DNA of 64,000 nucleotides from Maribellus comscasis (GTDB taxonomy: Bacteria > Bacteroidota > Bacteroidia > Bacteroidales > Prolixibacteraceae), in assembly GCF_009762775.1 (NCBI RefSeq), contig NZ_CP046401.1, forward strand, positions 3,844,001-3,908,000. The letters run 5' to 3'. The notes below the pieces were generated by a model. It did no database searches. It saw nothing but the letters and a program-made list of their open reading frames with translations, and had not been told where the DNA came from. Each line of letters starts with the position of its first letter. Within the stretch, counting starts at the first letter, position 1. This document shows, in pieces, positions 62,855-64,000 of this stretch. Position numbers and translations under genes: made by a program.

Positions 62855-64000
62855 ATGAAAAGTGGCATGTTTCTTTTTTTCATAATACTCCTATTAATAG
62901 GTAGTAGTTGCCGGGAAAAGGAAAAATTGGAGAAACGACAACAACCAAATATCATCTGGCTAATGGCTGAAGATATTAGTCTAGATCTGGAATGCTACGG
63001 AATGAAGGGCGTGAAGACTCCAGCGTTGAACAAAATGGCGCAGGAGGGAGTAATGTTTACCAATGCGTTTTGCACCAATTCAATATGCTCTCCCAGTCGT
63101 TCAGCGATGATGACAGGTGTTCACCAGTTAAAAATTAATGCCCAGCACCATCGTAGCAACAGGGATGTGGTACTTCCTGAACCATACAAACCTTTTACTT
63201 ATTGGCTTCGTGAAGCGGGTTACACGTGTATTCTTGGGCATCATGGAGTGATGAAAAAAGGGAGAAAAATCGATGTAAATTTTAAATTTGAACAAACAGG
63301 CCCGTGGGACGGAAAAAACAGATTTGGGATTTTTGATAAACTGGACACCTTTGAGGTTTCTGACCAACCATTTTTTGCACAAATACAATTGGTGGCAACC
63401 CACCGTGGAGAATGGTGGGACAAAGTACGCGAAGAATCTGCGCATCCGGTTAATCCTGATTCCGTTGAATTACCTCCGTATTTTGCTGATGATCCGGTTA
63501 TCCGGCTTGACTGGGCTAAATATCTGGATCAGATGGAATACATCGACAATGAAGTGGCTATGATTTTTGCGGAGTTGGAAGAGAAAGGAATGGCTGAGAA
63601 TACGATTGTAATATTTATTGGCGATAATGGAAGGTGTAATGTCTTAGGTAAGGGATATCTCCATGATCCGGGGATACACATTCCGCTTATTGTGAAATGG
63701 CCAAAAGGACTGAGTGAAGGACAAGTGAGAACTGATGTTGTAAGCAGCACTGATATTACCGCCACCATTCTTGATGTTGCAGGGGCAGAAATGCCAGAAT
63801 ACCTTACCGGAAAATCCTTTCTGAAAAATGATTTTAAACGCGATGAGGTGTATGCAGCACGCGATCTCTGGGATGAAATCATGGAGAAATCGAGATGTGT
63901 TACCAACGGCAAATGGGAATACATTAGAAACGATAAACCCGAAATTCCTTATGATGCGCATCAGGCCTACCTGGAGTTTTATCGTCCGGCGGTGCATGTA
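62855..64000 (+). CDS. Sulfatase (S1 family), 3' end cut by window edge
   Basis: 382 residues are present and no stop occurs before base 64000. Lipoprotein-type leader (FFIILLLIGSSC). Core: PNIIWLMAEDISLDLECYG (metal-binding acidic residues), and the formylglycine signature CSPSRSAMMTG, where C78 would be converted by the anaerobic or aerobic maturase. IFIGDNGRC supplies the second metal motif and ILGHHGV the active-site His region. It desulfates a sugar ester before import. The spacing from susD (193 bases with a terminator) suggests its own promoter, but none was recognised. Confidence 0.93.
   Translation, partial: MKSGMFLFFIILLLIGSSCREKEKLEKRQQPNIIWLMAEDISLDLECYGMKGVKTPALNKMAQEGVMFTNAFCTNSICSPSRSAMMTGVHQLKINAQHHRSNRDVVLPEPYKPFTYWLREAGYTCILGHHGVMKKGRKIDVNFKFEQTGPWDGKNRFGIFDKLDTFEVSDQPFFAQIQLVATHRGEWWDKVREESAHPVNPDSVELPPYFADDPVIRLDWAKYLDQMEYIDNEVAMIFAELEEKGMAENTIVIFIGDNGRCNVLGKGYLHDPGIHIPLIVKWPKGLSEGQVRTDVVSSTDITATILDVAGAEMPEYLTGKSFLKNDFKRDEVYAARDLWDEIMEKSRCVTNGKWEYIRNDKPEIPYDAHQAYLEFYRPAVHV

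Noticed and set aside
62734..62955. 73-codon minus-strand frame before the sulfatase
   Set aside because: It is antisense to the sulfatase start, where lipobox and sulfatase motifs fix the plus-strand gene.

Overview
The window looks like a chromosomal segment of a free-living, glycan-degrading Bacteroidota, most likely order Marinilabiliales (Prolixibacteraceae-like). This placement is an inference from several signs: a SusC/SusD pair with ECF sigma/FecR regulators, an exported sulfatase and a GH29 fucosidase, several exported Gfo/Idh/MocA oxidoreductases, AT-rich DNA, and Bacteroidetes-type promoters (TTG-N20-TAnnTTTG) in front of several genes. No rRNA, tRNA, CRISPR array or complete insertion sequence was seen.

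Layout. 1-11.6 kb (mixed strands): a truncated Gfo/Idh oxidoreductase, a PAS histidine kinase, a HAD phosphatase, an AAA ATPase, a small secreted protein with a W-x6-W repeat, a hydrolase/pseudo-cyclase/AraC fusion, a two-repeat lipoprotein, type II glutamine synthetase with a leader sORF, and a lipoprotein aryl-sulfate sulfotransferase. 11.9-19.2 kb (minus): a hybrid kinase, ABC-permease relics, a cassette-like stretch (methyltransferase, esterase-like hydrolase), an SDR/AraC pair, and an array of eleven 21-bp dyads. 19.2-24.8 kb (minus): a complete MFP-RND-OMF efflux operon. 25-28 kb (minus): a sugar-acid operon (YiaK-like reductase, MazG-like, TIM-barrel epimerase, SDR). 28.1-31.7 kb: a two-component system with a divergent secreted protein; four phased TTAAC half-sites lie between them. 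31.9-41.6 kb: exported MEMO-family protein, aldo/keto reductase, TolB-like propeller protein, patatin, two Gfo/Idh oxidoreductases and two peroxiredoxins. 41.7-48.1 kb (minus): a BlaI/BlaR1 system whose BlaR1 carries TonB-type and plug-like repeats, then an outer-membrane receptor. 48.6-49.3 kb: a CD225/DUF2752 pair. 49.3-54.4 kb (minus): AmpG-like transporter, SpoIID/LytB protein without a signal peptide, GalT/HIT-like DUF4922 protein and a double GT-A glycosyltransferase, in one tight operon. 54.6-64 kb: a GH29 fucosidase divergent from ECF sigma, FecR, SusC (with STN domain), SusD and a truncated sulfatase, i.e. a polysaccharide utilisation locus probably aimed at a sulfated fucose-containing glycan.

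How parts work together (inference). The SusC STN domain should signal through FecR to the ECF sigma factor; SusD/SusC import oligosaccharides that the sulfatase and fucosidase trim. BlaI is positioned to repress its own operon through two dyads overlapping a textbook promoter. The OmpR-type regulator probably acts at the TTAAC sites between its own operon and the secreted protein. The 49-54 kb operon suggests import and cytosolic processing of peptidoglycan fragments.

Most unusual signals: the 21-bp phased dyad array (18957-19229), the cytosolic SpoIID operon, the plug-repeat BlaR1, the triple-domain fusion at 5107-6774 with a metal-site-less cyclase domain, and the Arg-rich leader sORF before glutamine synthetase.
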